Assembly: GCA_029449245.1 (NCBI GenBank)
Contig: JANATF010000013.1
Span: 124,001-188,000 of the forward strand
Source of the DNA: Mortierella alpina
Taxonomy: Eukaryota; Mortierellomycota; Mortierellomycetes; Mortierellales; Mortierellaceae
Direction: 5' to 3'
Length of the DNA stretch: 64,000 nucleotides
Shown: positions 34,208 through 44,690 of the stretch, piece after piece
Numbering within the stretch: the first letter of the stretch is position 1
Layout of the letters: each line of letters begins with the position of its first letter
Program-made: the position numbers and the translations under genes
Notes under the pieces: generated by a model
Told to the model about the DNA's origin: nothing
The model's database searches: none
The model's input: only the letters and a program-made list of their open reading frames with translations

Positions 34208-37200
34208 TCAAGGAACAGATGTGAACGAGGGCTCGTACGCCTCCTTGGGCATCGGTGGCAGGGGCCGCTCCAACGATTCCGCCATCGAAATGGGCCGCGC
34301 TCGCATCGATTGCGGGCGTCCGAAACTGAAAGGCCGGGGCGACGACGACGCTCGCTCAAGCTTGGCGGAGTGATGGCGCGTATGGCTAGGCTCGCGACGT
34401 GGTGCCTCCTTGTCCTTCTCCTTGTCCCGATCCGTGTGGTGATTGAAGACCAGACTCAGTCGCCTCAACACTCCGCCGCTCGATTCTCGCACGCTTCCAA
34501 ACAGCGATCGCGCTGCATGGGCAGCTGCTGACTGTCCCAACCCCCTATCAGATCCCTTGCTACTCTTCACTGATCCCTCTCGGCTCTGTCCGTGAAGCGA
34601 TCCATTTCCATTTCCGTTTCCGTTTCCGTTTCCATGCGCATGTCCATTGCTGTTACCATTGTTGTTATTCTCGCCATGATGGCCATTGGCGTGTCCTGTC
34701 GTGTTGGATCGCAATAAATCTCCTGCCACTGATCTGGCCCGGGGTCGCAGACTCTTTCGTCCAAACGACGCAAATCCACTCAACGTCGATCTGGCAGACG
34801 ACAAGGCGCTGCTCGGTCCCATCGTGTTGCTGTTGCCAAGGCCATTGTGTCGATCGCTTCCATTGTCCTGACCAGAGCGTGAATCGTTCGCCACCTGGCT
34901 CATGCTTTGTCGGTGCAGTGAGGTCGCGGGCGCGTGTTGCGGTTGCTGGTGCTGCAACGCCACCGACTGGGAATACTGATGGTGCGACCCACTCAACAAG
35001 GGCTCTATTCCTGTGCTGTGAAGACTGGGAGGAAGCGAGCCTGACAGTCCCTGAGTCGACATACGCTGCATGGCCTCCCTCGCTTGCTTTTCACGGACAA
35101 GATGATAGATGGAGGTCAAGGGCGTCGTCAACGGTACCTGCAGCTCAGCCTCTCGAGCCGCAAAGCTCTGCATCTTCTTTTTGTGTGAAAGTGTTCCGCT
35201 GACAGACATGTTGAGCGCATGCCAATTCCTTGCGGCCAGTTGGTACGATTCGCTGCGGATAATGGACAATAGCCGCTGCTCAATCTCCTGCTCAGTGCCA
35301 AACTCAAAGCCCGTCATGCCCCGAATCACATTCATGTCGAGAGGCTCTGTCAAAGGACTCCGCTGAGGACAATAACTTGGCTGAGGGAGGTCGTACGACT
35401 TGTTCATCCAAGGGTGGGCTAGAACCTCTGCCATAGTTGCTCGCTGGCTGGGCACCGTGACAAGCATCCGTGAGAGTAAATGTCTACAGTCTGTTGGGAA
35501 AACATTGGAGGGTTCGTTAGTGTCCGAAAGAATTAAGAATGTTCCGTCTACCCTGTGTTTTTTCTCTCCTTCGTATTGCTTACCGTTGCTAAGCCAGGCC
35601 GGGTATTCTACAAATCCTCGTTTGATCTTGGCATGAAGCGCCGGCATCGACTGGTCGTCAAAGGGTACCTTTCCACAGACAAGCACATACAGGACGATTC
35701 CAAAGCTCCAAACGTCCACCTCTGGACCCGTGTATACTTTAGCATTAAGCAACTCTGGCGCGGCAAAGTATAACGAGCCGCAGAACGTCGAAAGATGCGA
35801 TCGCGGCGAGTACAGGTTTGAGAGTCCAAAATCAATAATCTTGATATTGCCAGACTTGGAGATAAGAATGTTTTCAATCTTGAGGTCCCGATGAACGATA
35901 GAGTTGCGGTGGCAGTAGTCTAGCAGGAGTGAGAAAAAAGCATGTGTTTTTTTGTTTAGCACACATAGTCCGGTTCAAAGAAACGAAATGGGCCATCATG
36001 AAATGCAGCCTTACCGAGAGCGGACGCGATCTGGCGGGCAAACTTGCGCGCGTGTTTCTCTTTGAGCTTTCCATGCGAGATGATGTAGTCGAGCATCTGT
36101 CCACCGTCGACATGCTCCAGTACCATGTAATAATGGTGAGGCAAGACCATCACCTCATATAGGCTGACAATATATGGGTGGTGTAGCACCATCATAATGG
36201 ATGCCTCTCGGATAGTCCTCGTTTCGCGGTTGTCTTCCTTCTCCTGCTGAGCTGGCGTCATGTTTGGGTTGGGTTGAACGCGCGGAATGATCTTGATAGC
36301 AACCTAACAGTAACAACAAATACAAGTCAACTGTCAGCCATCAACCGTCGCGTCACCGGTCATGCTTCGTGTGCTACCGTTCCCTTGCTCTGATGCAAAA
36401 TAAAGATGGCCCAAAGCGCAATTGTTTCTTTAGACTGTTGTCGTCACGACAAGAGAGCAAGAGGAAAAGAAAAGAGGCCAGAGCGGGTGTCATGGCATTA
36501 CATTATTCAAACCACATAGAGCTACACAGACCGTGGGCGTCCGTCAATCTTGTCACCTGGTCGTTTTGTCGCCCTTCCGCCTTTTACCTTTCCTGCCAGT
36601 CCACGCGTTAGGACGGACGCAGGTATCACCACACCCCTCCTCCCTTCCGTTTGACGTTTTCTTTTCCCCCCCTCATTCGTTTCTTTTTCTCCTCTATTTC
36701 ATTTCCCCTTTCCTTGCGTTGAAGTGGAACCAAAGAATAAATATAAAGCAAGAATTACCTTGTCTCGAGTGCGGCTGTGAACTCCGAGCTTGACTTTTCC
36801 CATGCTGCCTGCTCCAAGCGTCTTGGACATGTGGTAGTTACCCAGTACGCGGCGGGGTTTGACTCTCGAGGGGTCCTCGGCATTAGTGTCGGTACCGCTT
36901 GGGGCACCTTGGCCATCAGGGTGAGTGTCGCTGGCGCGGTTGTCTTTGTGCGTGTCGGTATTAAAGGCGTCAGGGTGGTTGTCCGCGGCGGACTCGTTGT
37001 TTACAGGGTGATGGCTAGAATGACCGGAGCTCTCTGCACGGTGGTGATTTGGCACCACGGGTCCGCTTCTGTCCTGAGGCTGATAGCCGATATGGAGGCC
37101 GTTCGAAGGCTCTGGTGTAGTTGAGGTGCGAGTGGTTGTGAGGGTGGTGGTGGTGGTGCGCGAGGAGGACGGGGTATTATCTTGAGACAAGATGAGGGCG

Positions 37201-37859
37201 CTTTCAGGGCCAGTGGAGGCACGATATTCAAGCGGAGCAGAGACCAACGTCTGCTGCTGTTGCTGTTGGTTCTGCAAGTCTTGGGCCAGCGCAGGGCTGT
37301 CGCTGCTGTTGTGTCCAGAATAAGGCGGGGGAGGACCCATGAGCGTCACTCGCTTGCTGGTCCTGTCTGGATGTTTGGAGGTGAGCGAAGGCGCCTGCTG
37401 CGAAAGTAGTAATTCCTCGCGGTCATATGATCCTGCTGCCAAGGCGATGCTCTGGGGGCGGTCCAAGGGCCGTGCTGGAGCAGCAGGGCTGTCGTTTTGG
37501 TGCGAGGGGGTCATGTTGGGTGCAGGAGACACGGCGGCAGAGGTGGACGTTGAGGAGGAGGCAGGGGATGTTGAGGGGTTGGGCAGTCTGAGGGCAGAGT
37601 TGTCTGGCGTCGGCTCCAGACCCGATGTGTTCAGGATGGTGGAGTGACGATGAGGATGAGGATGAAGAGAGACGTCTTCTGTGCCCAGATGGTTGGATGA
37701 TGTGGGTGTTGGCGGCAGGTCCTTATCGTAGCATGGCTGGGATGGCGAGTCTGTCCTGGAGGGCGGGGCGGTCTTGATGGCCTTGGCAGGCGCGGGTGAT
37801 TCTAAGGAGGCCGGTGGATTGGACTGTAGGGTATTCGGGGTGATGGGCATTATAGCCAT
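34208..37859 (-). CDS. KIN1: Kin1/PAR-1/MARK-like serine/threonine protein kinase
   Basis: Four exons: 37859-36759, 36303-36015, 35919-35584, 35490-34208, giving 1002 residues. The kinase domain spans about residues 341-605: glycine loop [18 protein letters not shown], catalytic [17 protein letters not shown] and the closing HPWMNKSY. This fits the fungal Kin1/Kin2 group, which controls polarity, exocytosis and wall integrity. The N-terminal 340 residues and the 390 C-terminal residues are disordered, with a polyGln block, an Asn-Gly repeat (about 870-890) and basic/Ser stretches. I see no KA1 membrane-binding domain at the C-terminus, which Kin1 and MARK normally have. The ATG at 37859 is the first in a frame that is otherwise open upstream through C/T-rich leader. 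Confidence 0.9.
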
Positions 37860-38896
37860 GACTGCAGGAGATGGAGGATAAGGATGATAAAAATAAGCGA
37901 AAATGAGCGACAATGAGAGCGATGACGAGAAGGGACGGGATGGATGAGAGTGAGAGTGAGAATGAGTGAGAGAAAAGGAAGGGCAAGAAGAAGAGTACAA
38001 GATATAAATACGATATAAAAAAAAAGGGAAAAGAAGGTTGCATATGCGTACGAGTACAAGGATGTAGAGGAAGGATGCGATGATGAGTAGATGCAAAGAG
38101 AGACGAGCGAAGAGAGAGACAGAGAGACAAAAGCGGACAGACAAACAGACACGGATGAAGGTTAGAATCCAGATTAGCAATCGCGGAAGCACCAAGAGAA
38201 GATTGCAAACAACAACAACAACAGCAACAACAGCAACACAGATGGTGAGGGTGTCTATGTATGCGTGTATGTATGTATGTTTGGATATGGTTCAAAAGAG
38301 AGAGAGAGAGGACCAAGACGGGAAATAAGAGCGCTGCACTGTAGAGACAACACTGCAGAGCAAAAAGGAAGACGAGCGAGAGAGTAGAGACGAGAACAAA
38401 GACAAACGGGCAGACGAAAGAAACAGCCTGTTCCTCAACGACCGACGATTGGCCCTTTTTTGTCTGCTCTCCTGGTGCAGCCATTGCAAGCATTGCAGCA
38501 TCGCAGCCATCGCAGCCATTGCGGCTATGCAACCATGCCCACCGGTCTTTTGCCATCAAGACAAGAAAAACCCCATGGCCATGGAAAAGGAGACAAAAGA
38601 GCCAGGCAGGCAGGACAGAGACAAGCAAGAGCCACGAGCAAGAGAGACACGCAAGAGCTGTAATAAAGACGGGGGCGGGCGACAGTTGCAATAAAGTATA
38701 TCTCTCATAAACAAGGGGAGCACAGAAGGGGTCTGCAATATGATATGGAATCCAACAACGGTATATATCACACATGTATCTCACATGTATATGTATCCCA
38801 ATGGTCTCCACATCCTATGTCCCATGTCTAAGCATGTTTGATAATAGACATAGACAGAGACCGATAGAGAGCATAAAAAAGAGCGACGAGCAAAGT

Positions 38897-38914
38897 GGGG
38901 GGGGGGGGGGGGGG
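38897..38914 (+). repeat. Poly-G run (18)
   Basis: Eighteen consecutive G on the plus strand, about 1 kb upstream of the minus-strand Kin1-like start codon. Confidence 0.85.
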
Positions 38915-39780
38915 ACGGGATGGGATGACAGGATGCGGAGGCACAGTGTAATGAACTAGGTGGAGATGCAAGAGGGGTAGGGGGGACAAACTCTTACTGC
39001 TTAATGTCTCGACGGTAGAGAGACGCAGAGAGAATTATGCATAGGGGAGGAAGGAGTGAAGGGGAGCGCAGGGGGGACAGAGAGAGAGAGAGCGACGAGA
39101 GTAGAGAGAAGGGGTCGAAAGAGAGGACAACACAACAACAGGCTTCTCTCAAGGCAGTAGCCAGGTTGTAAGCACGTTGTTGGAAAGCTGCTGCTGCACA
39201 CGTAGGAGAATGAACACATGAAGACTGTTGCAGGAGACCAGAGACCAGCAAGCCTCGGTGATGGGGATGGGACGGGACAGGACAGAGCGTAGGCATTACC
39301 ATGAACCAGGTTGAGATGGACAGAGCGGCGAGAGTGAGAGAATCGGACGAGGAAGGGAGGACTGGAGATAGAAGAGAGCGAGACGGGAGTGAGAGAGAGA
39401 TGGGGGAGAGAGAAAAGAGACGGGGTGGGATGACGAGGAGGATGGACGAGACAGAGATGAGGATGAGGATGAGGATGATGAGGATGGAGTGGATGGACGG
39501 GAGGAGGGAAAGAGCAAACAACAAAGGCGGAAAAAGAGTGACAAAAAAAAAGCGACCAAGCGAGACCCCGAGGAGTGTGTGAGTGTCCCTTCAGCACCCA
39601 CGCCCGGATGGGATATGCTGTATGCCCTGCAGAGACACTCTTTCCCTCGCCTCTCATATGTCCCATCGGTCGATATGTCGTGTTCCCTCTGTCCCAAGGC
39701 TCTCGGGCTTGTGGGCTTGGCTGCAAACTCACTTGCTGTTTCCCGCTCATCTCTCCTTTTCTCCACATGGCATGTCCTTG

Positions 39781-39806
<26 letters not shown>
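39781..39806 (+). repeat. (CT)n microsatellite
   Basis: Thirteen uninterrupted CT units in the 3' flank of the CREG-like gene. Confidence 0.85.
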
Positions 39807-39811
<5 letters not shown>

Positions 39812-40039
39812 CCTCTAGCTCTCTCAGGTCTGGTCTCGCTATTCACCCCCTGCCCACTACTGTACAGAGGACACTCCATCCTCCTTTTTGCTTTGCTAAA
39901 CGATTTCTTGTATTCTGCATTTGCACGCCTCTCTAATGCTCAACGGGCTTGTGCGACCCTCCGATTGGCCTTTTCTCTTACGTGTTGGACTGACCACATG
40001 GCACACAGCTTTTTTTTTTTTCCTTTTCCTTTCGTCTGT

Positions 40040-41106
40040 TCACTGGGTCTGGAACCGGACACCTCGCGCCAACTGGAGCTCCTCCTCCCTGCGTGCATTG
40101 GCGCCCAGGTACGTATCCTTGTCGATCCAGCCAATGTAATGAGCACCGCCAAAGCCGCCAACATAGTACACCTGCTCCACCTCCAGGCTGTACCATTTGA
40201 AATCATGGAATCCGCCGTGACCGGGCATCCACCACCTGGCATCTGGGTGCTGTGCGCCAAAGCACTCTGCAGCCTTGGCGTGCTGTGAATATTATAAATG
40301 GATTATGCATGCAAAGATGCATGATGAGAAAGGTTTTTTTTTGGATGTCAACAGCCTGCTCTGTCGTGTCACTTTACTTTTGTTGCTCATCATGCAGTAG
40401 ATTAGGTACCGCCTCCTTTTCTTACCTTGTCCTCGTCTAATGGCACAAGACGACCCAGAAGGGTCACTCTCGGATCCACCATCACGTTGTTCTTCTCTCC
40501 CTCCACAGGAAGCCTAGTCACAAAGCGAACCAAGCAAGAGATGCCAAGAGTAGTATGGATATCAGCATACGCCATGGAAAACCAGACACCCATGGCTTAC
40601 ACAAGTGGAAAGAAAGTGTCATCAACCACACACAAGCGATTCTTACTTTCTGATAGCAAGTGAAACTTGGTCCTTGTGGCTCCTGGCATTCTGCACATTG
40701 ACCTGCAGGTGAGAGAGTAGCATCAGGGGCATGCCGCTGTTGTCACAGTCATCCGCATAATAGTCCACGCTTCCAAAGGGATAGCCTAAACATTAATATT
40801 ATCAAAATCGCGGTCAGGACATGCAAAGAGCGGGTAGCCTCTCGTCATAAAAAAAAAAAGAAAAAAAGAAAAAGACACCATGATACCTTCTGTGCCATCC
40901 TTGCGGTCGTTCATCACCGTCATAAACGTGCCTACAGCGGTGTTGTGGACAAGCTGGCGTGCAAGCCCCGCTGCCTGCTCATACGTCTCACCCATGGCTT
41001 TGGGAGACGCATTCTCGTGACAGGGCATCGTAGGCAGCGCCATCGTCACCGTGGCTGACAGCAGCGCCATGGAGACTGTCAAGGCAAGAGTGCGAAAGGA
41101 ATGCAT
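40040..41106 (-). CDS. CREG: CREG-like secreted protein (PNPOx-like fold)
   Basis: Four exons: 41106-40887, 40785-40647, 40513-40426, 40282-40040, giving 229 residues, the normal length for CREG (cellular repressor of E1A-stimulated genes). Residues 1-24 are a signal peptide (LALTVSMALLSATVTMA). The mature part shows the family pattern: ARQLVHNTAVGTFMTV, YPFGSVDYYADDCDNSGMP, LLSHLQVNVQNARSH, DPRVTLLGRL, then FHDFKWYSLEVEQVYYVGGFGGAHYIG. The fold is that of FMN-binding oxidases, but CREG proteins are usually without catalytic activity and act in the secretory/endolysosomal route. Intron positions were chosen by frame and by these motifs. A run of 14 G lies 330 bp upstream of the start. Confidence 0.85.
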
Positions 41107-42079
41107 GTCGAAAACGAAATGTGTGTTGAGTGGAGATGCCAAAAAAAACACCACACGCAAAACAGGCTATGTGATAGGGCGTAAGGAAGCAAGGGGGACA
41201 AGAGCCGGGTCGGGGGTGGAGGAACAGAAGGTAAAAGAGAAGAGAGGAAAGAGGGAAAAGAGAGACACTTATCAGATCAAAACTTGTAAGTGACCAAACG
41301 GAATCACGCTGGCGTTGGTTGTCCTTTGAAAGGCATTCCGTTAGTTACGGTGAGCGGAAGAGCTCTGTTGCCTGACAATCTACTTCATGGCTCGGCCCCT
41401 GGCTTCTTGTGTATAATACACAAACCTATTCAGATGGGGGGGGGGGGGGTGCTGAAAAAAAAGGAGAACAACAGCTGGAGACGGAACAACAAGCAACCGT
41501 GTTCCAGTAACAACAACGCTTGTTGCTGCCTGGCGCGCTTTACAAGGCAGTTTGGGCTTCAACTTTAACCCTCACTTGAGCCTCTGGCTAGGAGGTAAAT
41601 CCCTTCTTCTCCTCAAAAGGGACCTTGCCCCGAAACGCGCAATGGAAGGTTCTTCCTCTTCTTTGTGCCACGGGTGAGCCAGACGAGGCGAGTGATATAC
41701 AGCTACAATTGCAGTGACATACAGCAACGAGAATAACGGTGGGCGTAACATGTATTTCCTCGTTATCAGATTCCCCGCAACGATCTCGGTTTGAATTGTG
41801 TTTATCAGATCCTGTACTGTAGTGCGGGGGCCCCAGTACAGTACATGTACATATTTCAAGTGCAGTGCTGTCAATCCTTCATCTTTTGTGCTCCGCCTGT
41901 GATCCTCGCCTCATGGAACGTCAGTGCTGTAGCTAGAATGTCTACTGTACAACCGGGTTGCCGCCAACTCCGCCGGCAGCTCATGTTCCTGATGGCCGTT
42001 TAACAGTACCCGGAACACTCGCACCTCTACGCCTGAGTACACACCCACTCTCTTTTTTTTCCCTGAAGACTTGATTTCG
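41107..42079. other. Intergenic between CREG-like and F-box genes
   Basis: 973 bases. It includes an A/G-rich leader close to the CREG start, 14 G at 41436-41449, and an 8-bp inverted repeat CTGTACTG/CAGTACAG at 41812-41841 with a G5C4 element in its loop. No gene was seen. Confidence 0.55.
41436..41449 (+). repeat. Poly-G run (14)
   Basis: Fourteen consecutive G on the plus strand, 330 bp upstream of the minus-strand CREG-like start codon. Confidence 0.85.
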
Positions 42080-43804
42080 TCAAGTGTAAAACTCATTCCA
42101 GTGTATGTCGCCGATGCGTATCCTCGGTGCCCGCTCCTGCCAGCGCGCTACCAGTCCGTCTGCATCCTCCACCTCTGCCATATACCAGCCAAGTCTCCAG
42201 AGATGGTCCATGGTGTGCACCTCTTGCATGACACTCTCCAGATCCATGCCATAGCAGCGTGCAAGGTCCAGCATCTTCATCCCTGTCAGCTTGGAAACGA
42301 TGCCACGAACAAAAGGCATGGTCAGTGGCCAGCGACCCAGTAGCTGAAGCGTTTGAAGCCCGTGCAGATTCAAAATCTCGTCCAGCGGATTGCCCTCCTG
42401 TTGACAGGACTCTAGGCCATTGACCAGTAGCTTGAGTGACTGGAGCTGGGGACAGCATCGAAGCAGACTAAAATGAAACTCGAGTGCAATGTCGCCCTGC
42501 AATTGAAGTTCCTGCAGAAATGGCATCTGTATGTCGAGAAGTGGCCGGCCCCAAGTCAACGAGGGCACAGCCACATCGTGGCGTGTCATGGACGTTGCCT
42601 TCAGGATCCGAAGAGTCAGGCCAAGGCCCACAGCGGCATCTTCTAGAGCGTTCCGAAGGTTGGTATGCTGTCCCGAGAGATACAATCGTTCAACCGGTGG
42701 TGGGCAACAAAGGGTCGTATCCGTGATCGTAAAACCCTCTCTCTCAGCTGCTGTTTCGGAGTGACCAGAGGTCGATACCAGCGCAGAGTGATGGCGAGCC
42801 CGGTACGCGTTTGACAGGCCTTCAAAAGTATCAGGCGCTGCGACATAGAGATCAAGGACTTTCAATTCCTTGCATCGAAAGAGGAAGCCGTATCCAGTTC
42901 TGGGCGCCTCTCCTTCGCCATAATCCATAACGAGACGGCTCAGATTTTCAACGGGTATCTCGTCGACCATCGACCATGCCTCGCGCCAAGATCTAGTGTC
43001 AAGGCTGTTGACGGTTCTGAAGGCCTGCGGCAGCCGTACGAGATGCATAAAATGACCTTGTTCGTAGTTGCCGTCCGTCATGGTCGATCCGCCCAGCTGC
43101 AGCTCTCTTAAGGTTCCGTGCATGCTGTCGTGTTTCCTGATCCAAGCCTCGAGTTCTTGCAATGTTGTGTCTGTGATGTCTTCAATATGCTGGATCTCCA
43201 GTCGCCTGAGACAGCACAGCGAGGGGATCGCTTCTTCAAAGGATGCTGCTCGGGGTGCGGCCAGACAAAGCGAGAGGATGCGAGGGCCGCATTGTGCCAA
43301 AAAGATGAGGTCCAGCTGTGCCAGGATAGCCTGCACCTGTCTTCGCGGGGTGACACCAAAGTACCGTTGGATGGCGCCCTCTGCCAGAAAGGAGTGGTCG
43401 TGCCTGCGGTAGTGGTACAGGTAGTCTCTGACCTGCTGTGCTTGACATGGTCGGTGATTCAGACTATCGGCACGACCGGCCAGTGACCCTGCGTCGTTGT
43501 CGTTGTCGTCGTCGTCGTCATCCTGTAAAATGCATGGAGGCAGTGCAGCCAGGGTCGATGGCTCAACTTCATCCATGAAGAGCTTCATCAGCAAAGCCAA
43601 TCGCCGTGTTTTCTCGTCCTCGCTCCAGCGTCTGTGGTCGTAGACAAGGACGAACGGGTTGAGGTATAGGATCGGCAGCGTGAGCTGGAACAATGCCTTG
43701 TTGACGGTCAACAGCGAGTAGAGGGTCGGAAGCTGGTTGAATCGCAGGAACGAGAGGACGAGCTGGAGACACTCCAGTAGAAGAGTCGTTTTAACCTGCG
43801 GCAT
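42080..43804 (-). CDS. F-box/leucine-rich-repeat-like protein
   Basis: Single exon, 574 residues. Residues 5-45 resemble a degenerate F-box (ECLQLVLSFLRFNQLPTLYSLLTVNK). The rest consists of Leu-rich segments spaced like LRR strands: LRRLEIQHIEDITDTTLQEL, LRELQLGG, LKVLDLYVA, LQELQLQGD, LQSLKLLVNGLES, LQTLQLLGRWP, MKMLDLARCYGM. This is typical of the large fungal F-box/LRR families that present substrates to SCF ubiquitin ligases; the target is unknown. There is an Asp/Asn-rich insert near residues 95-105. The frame stays open 121 codons upstream but has no ATG there, and that stretch is C/T-rich leader. It is divergent from PEX1, 886 bp away. Confidence 0.8.
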   Translation of the reverse strand: MPQVKTTLLLECLQLVLSFLRFNQLPTLYSLLTVNKALFQLTLPILYLNPFVLVYDHRRWSEDEKTRRLALLMKLFMDEVEPSTLAALPPCILQDDDDDDNDNDAGSLAGRADSLNHRPCQAQQVRDYLYHYRRHDHSFLAEGAIQRYFGVTPRRQVQAILAQLDLIFLAQCGPRILSLCLAAPRAASFEEAIPSLCCLRRLEIQHIEDITDTTLQELEAWIRKHDSMHGTLRELQLGGSTMTDGNYEQGHFMHLVRLPQAFRTVNSLDTRSWREAWSMVDEIPVENLSRLVMDYGEGEAPRTGYGFLFRCKELKVLDLYVAAPDTFEGLSNAYRARHHSALVSTSGHSETAAEREGFTITDTTLCCPPPVERLYLSGQHTNLRNALEDAAVGLGLTLRILKATSMTRHDVAVPSLTWGRPLLDIQMPFLQELQLQGDIALEFHFSLLRCCPQLQSLKLLVNGLESCQQEGNPLDEILNLHGLQTLQLLGRWPLTMPFVRGIVSKLTGMKMLDLARCYGMDLESVMQEVHTMDHLWRLGWYMAEVEDADGLVARWQERAPRIRIGDIHWNEFYT

Positions 43805-44690
43805 CTGGCGAATCGCAACTCTGAATTGCGCGGCAGTTGTTTGACGGGGAGAATGAAGATCAAGCTTGCAAGAATCGAGTCGATGCAAAAGATGAAAGAT
43901 GAAATGGAGGATTCGATGACATGGAAGCAAAGAAGAAAGCGCTGCAGCGAATGCGCGACATGGAGTGGTTGGAGCTTTTGGTCGCTGTTTGCGGCTGGCT
44001 GTGGGCTCACTCGCGCTGTTCAGACGCGACTCCTCGAGGCGCGGTATCCTCTGCTGCGGCGCATAGTGATGCAGAGTGGATCGGGGGCAGAGAAAGGCGC
44101 TGCTGGACAGTGGAGGAGGAGGAGGATACAAGTCAGGAGGAGGAGAAGGAGGGCGACTCTTGCTCAAGGATCAGGCTTAGTGAGGAAGAGGAGACGATGC
44201 ATGGGTGGTGATGCTTTGGCGTGCACTGGACTCTGCTATGCATCGCTATGCATCACAGCCCCAGGAGGAGAGTGCGCGTTGCACGTGATTTCCCCGCTAG
44301 TTGTGCATCGATCAGGCCGACCACTCAGCGCGCGGAACGGTCTGTTCAGAGGCTACTCGAATACCTTGAGGACAGGATTCCCATCGAGGCCATTCATCCG
44401 TTCTTTTTCTCCTCTGCCATCCGTCCCTGCCTCAGCGCTCTTCTCCTGCCTCTTCTCCTGCTCGTATCACTCTCCTCCTCGCATCGTCGCTTGCTCCCCC
44501 CGAACCAGCCCTTCCTCCGTGCTGCTCGTCCGCCGTTCCTTGTTCGTTTTTTTTTTTTTTTTTTTTTTTGGGCATTCTTGAGCCTGCTTGTTTTTTGTTC
44601 CCATTCCGGCGACCCCTGCCTCCACACCACCCACCCTCCGTCTCTTCTACAGACTCTCTCCCCGACACTGACAACCAGACTCCACTAGCA
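43805..44690. promoter_or_regulatory. Divergent promoter region of the F-box gene and PEX1
   Basis: 886 bases between the two ATGs. On the F-box side the plus strand is purine-rich (44110-44160, GAG repeats). On the PEX1 side it is pyrimidine-rich (44400-44690) with 23 T at 44547-44569. The change of strand bias at about 44250 marks where the two promoters probably meet. Confidence 0.5.

Larger units (their letters stand above)
37860..40039. other. Intergenic upstream of the Kin1-like gene
   Basis: 2.2 kb. From 37860 to 38420 and again 39030-39530 the plus strand is G/A-rich, so the Kin1 sense strand is C/T-rich leader and promoter. Other elements are GTAT repeats near 38260, 18 G at 38897-38914, GATGAG repeats at 39455-39485 and (CT)n at 39781-39806. 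The region 39800-40039 is the 3' flank of the CREG-like gene. No gene was seen; long open frames on the minus strand are Ser/Leu low-complexity products of the tract. Confidence 0.55.

Noticed and set aside
33532-34359. 275-codon minus-strand open frame downstream of Kin1
   Set aside because: It starts inside the Kin1 coding exon in another frame and continues into low-complexity sequence, with no KA1 or other domain.
37860-38195. In-frame open extension upstream of the Kin1-like start
   Set aside because: There is no ATG in the extension, and its sequence is C/T-tract low complexity, so it is leader rather than coding.
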